From: CAIQPS01 sp963783835
Lineage (GTDB): Bacteria; Actinomycetota; Thermoleophilia; RBG-16-64-13
Direction: 5' to 3'
DNA: 64,000 nt
Assembly (NCBI GenBank): GCA_963783835.1
Contig: CAWAOX010000013.1
Coordinates: 124,001 to 188,000, forward strand
The notes beneath the pieces are model-generated. The model was not told where the DNA came from. It saw nothing but the letters and a program-made list of their open reading frames with translations, and searched no databases. A program made the position numbers and the translations under genes. Shown piece after piece: positions 63,751-64,000 of this stretch. Positions within the stretch are counted from its first letter, which is position 1. Each line of letters starts with the position of its first letter.

Positions 63751-64000
63751 ATGAGCACGGCAACGGGTGATCGGGTGAAGATCGCGACCATCGCCGACTA
63801 CGGGCCGGAGCATCCGTCGCGCGCGTCGGCGCGCAAGGCCCTCGCTCACGCGGCCGATGCCCTCGACCTCGAGCTCGAAGTACAGTGGTTCTCCACCGCC
63901 ACGCTGGACACCACCTCAGGTCGCACTTCCCTATCCGGATTCGACGGTATCTTCGCCCCGGGAGGTGAGTTTAAGAACAAGGACGGCGGATTGGCGGCGA
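63751..64000 (+). CDS. CTP-synthase-like glutamine amidotransferase (partial, 5' end)
   Basis: ATG 63751 after GGAGGAGCAG opens a frame to the window end (83 codons): RVKIATIADYGPEHPSRASA, KALAHAADALDLELEVQWFS, GFDGIFAPGGEFKNKDGG. This is the start of the class I GATase domain of PyrG-like proteins, without the N-terminal synthetase domain. The catalytic Cys would lie beyond the window. Such orphan homologues are found in actinobacteria; their substrate is not known. Confidence 0.7.
   Translation, partial: MSTATGDRVKIATIADYGPEHPSRASARKALAHAADALDLELEVQWFSTATLDTTSGRTSLSGFDGIFAPGGEFKNKDGGLAA

Overview
The window looks like chromosomal DNA of an uncultured, deep-branching high-G+C actinobacterium. 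The evidence is high G+C throughout, frequent GTG starts with strong Shine-Dalgarno sites, Tat-exported lipoproteins, an LppM-type lipoprotein, a LigC-type ATP-dependent ligase, DUF4389 and DUF5654 proteins, and Thr-rich lipoprotein linkers. This lineage assignment is inference; no rRNA or ribosomal protein gene is present.

Layout. 1-9.5 kb: a three-gene operon with stop/start overlaps (QueG-like protein, membrane-anchored spermidine-synthase-like protein, membrane protein), then a DUF4389 protein. Next comes an OsmC-family gene whose redox cysteine codon is an in-frame TGA followed by a SECIS-like hairpin, so it is a probable selenoprotein. A SlyD-like isomerase, a molybdopterin oxidoreductase with its cytochrome b, a DNA ligase and a large surface protein follow. 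9.6-14.6 kb: MFS transporter, UvrD-type helicase, TatA, a molbindin, a serC remnant, two tRNAs and a strong terminator. 14.6-25.4 kb: lipoprotein, a Tat-exported ABC substrate-binding protein, CocE/NonD hydrolase, TadA, MBL hydrolase, zinc-type CDF exporter, then a divergent locus of vWA protein, ARPP-1-like protein and XRE regulator with repeated operators.

25.4-30.7 kb is accessory DNA. A tRNA-Ser gene and a second copy of its 3' half plus flank bracket a 2-kb segment carrying a non-heme iron oxygenase, followed by a ferritin, a DUF3795 protein and an MFS exporter. 30.9-37 kb is a surface-glycan-like cluster (two GT2 enzymes, radical SAM/SPASM enzyme, phosphodiesterase, FkbM methyltransferase), interrupted by IS30 and katG remnants. 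37-47 kb holds a STAS protein, LppM-like and WG-repeat lipoproteins, a rhodanese lipoprotein, a GNAT-MMPL open frame, a degenerate Ser/Thr kinase, a DUF1295 enzyme, and decayed sortase and duplicated DUF1295 fragments. 47.3-64 kb: UbiD-type decarboxylase, a second Tat-exported substrate-binding protein, flavoproteins, a CFA-type methyltransferase, nitroreductase, GMP synthase ATPase subunit, CarB, a GGDEF/HD-GYP sensor, an MFS transporter and the start of a CTP-synthase-like glutamine amidotransferase.

Two themes recur. The two paralogous substrate-binding proteins share a promoter/operator architecture and may belong to one regulon. Many otherwise healthy genes carry one-base frameshifts in short G or C runs, mostly insertions, which suggests sequencing error rather than gene death; these are annotated as whole genes with the break stated. 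True decay is also present: short remnants of serC, katG, sortase, nitroreductase, PRC-barrel, IS30 and tRNA genes show a chromosome shaped by repeated insertion and deletion. No CRISPR array, rRNA or replication origin was seen.
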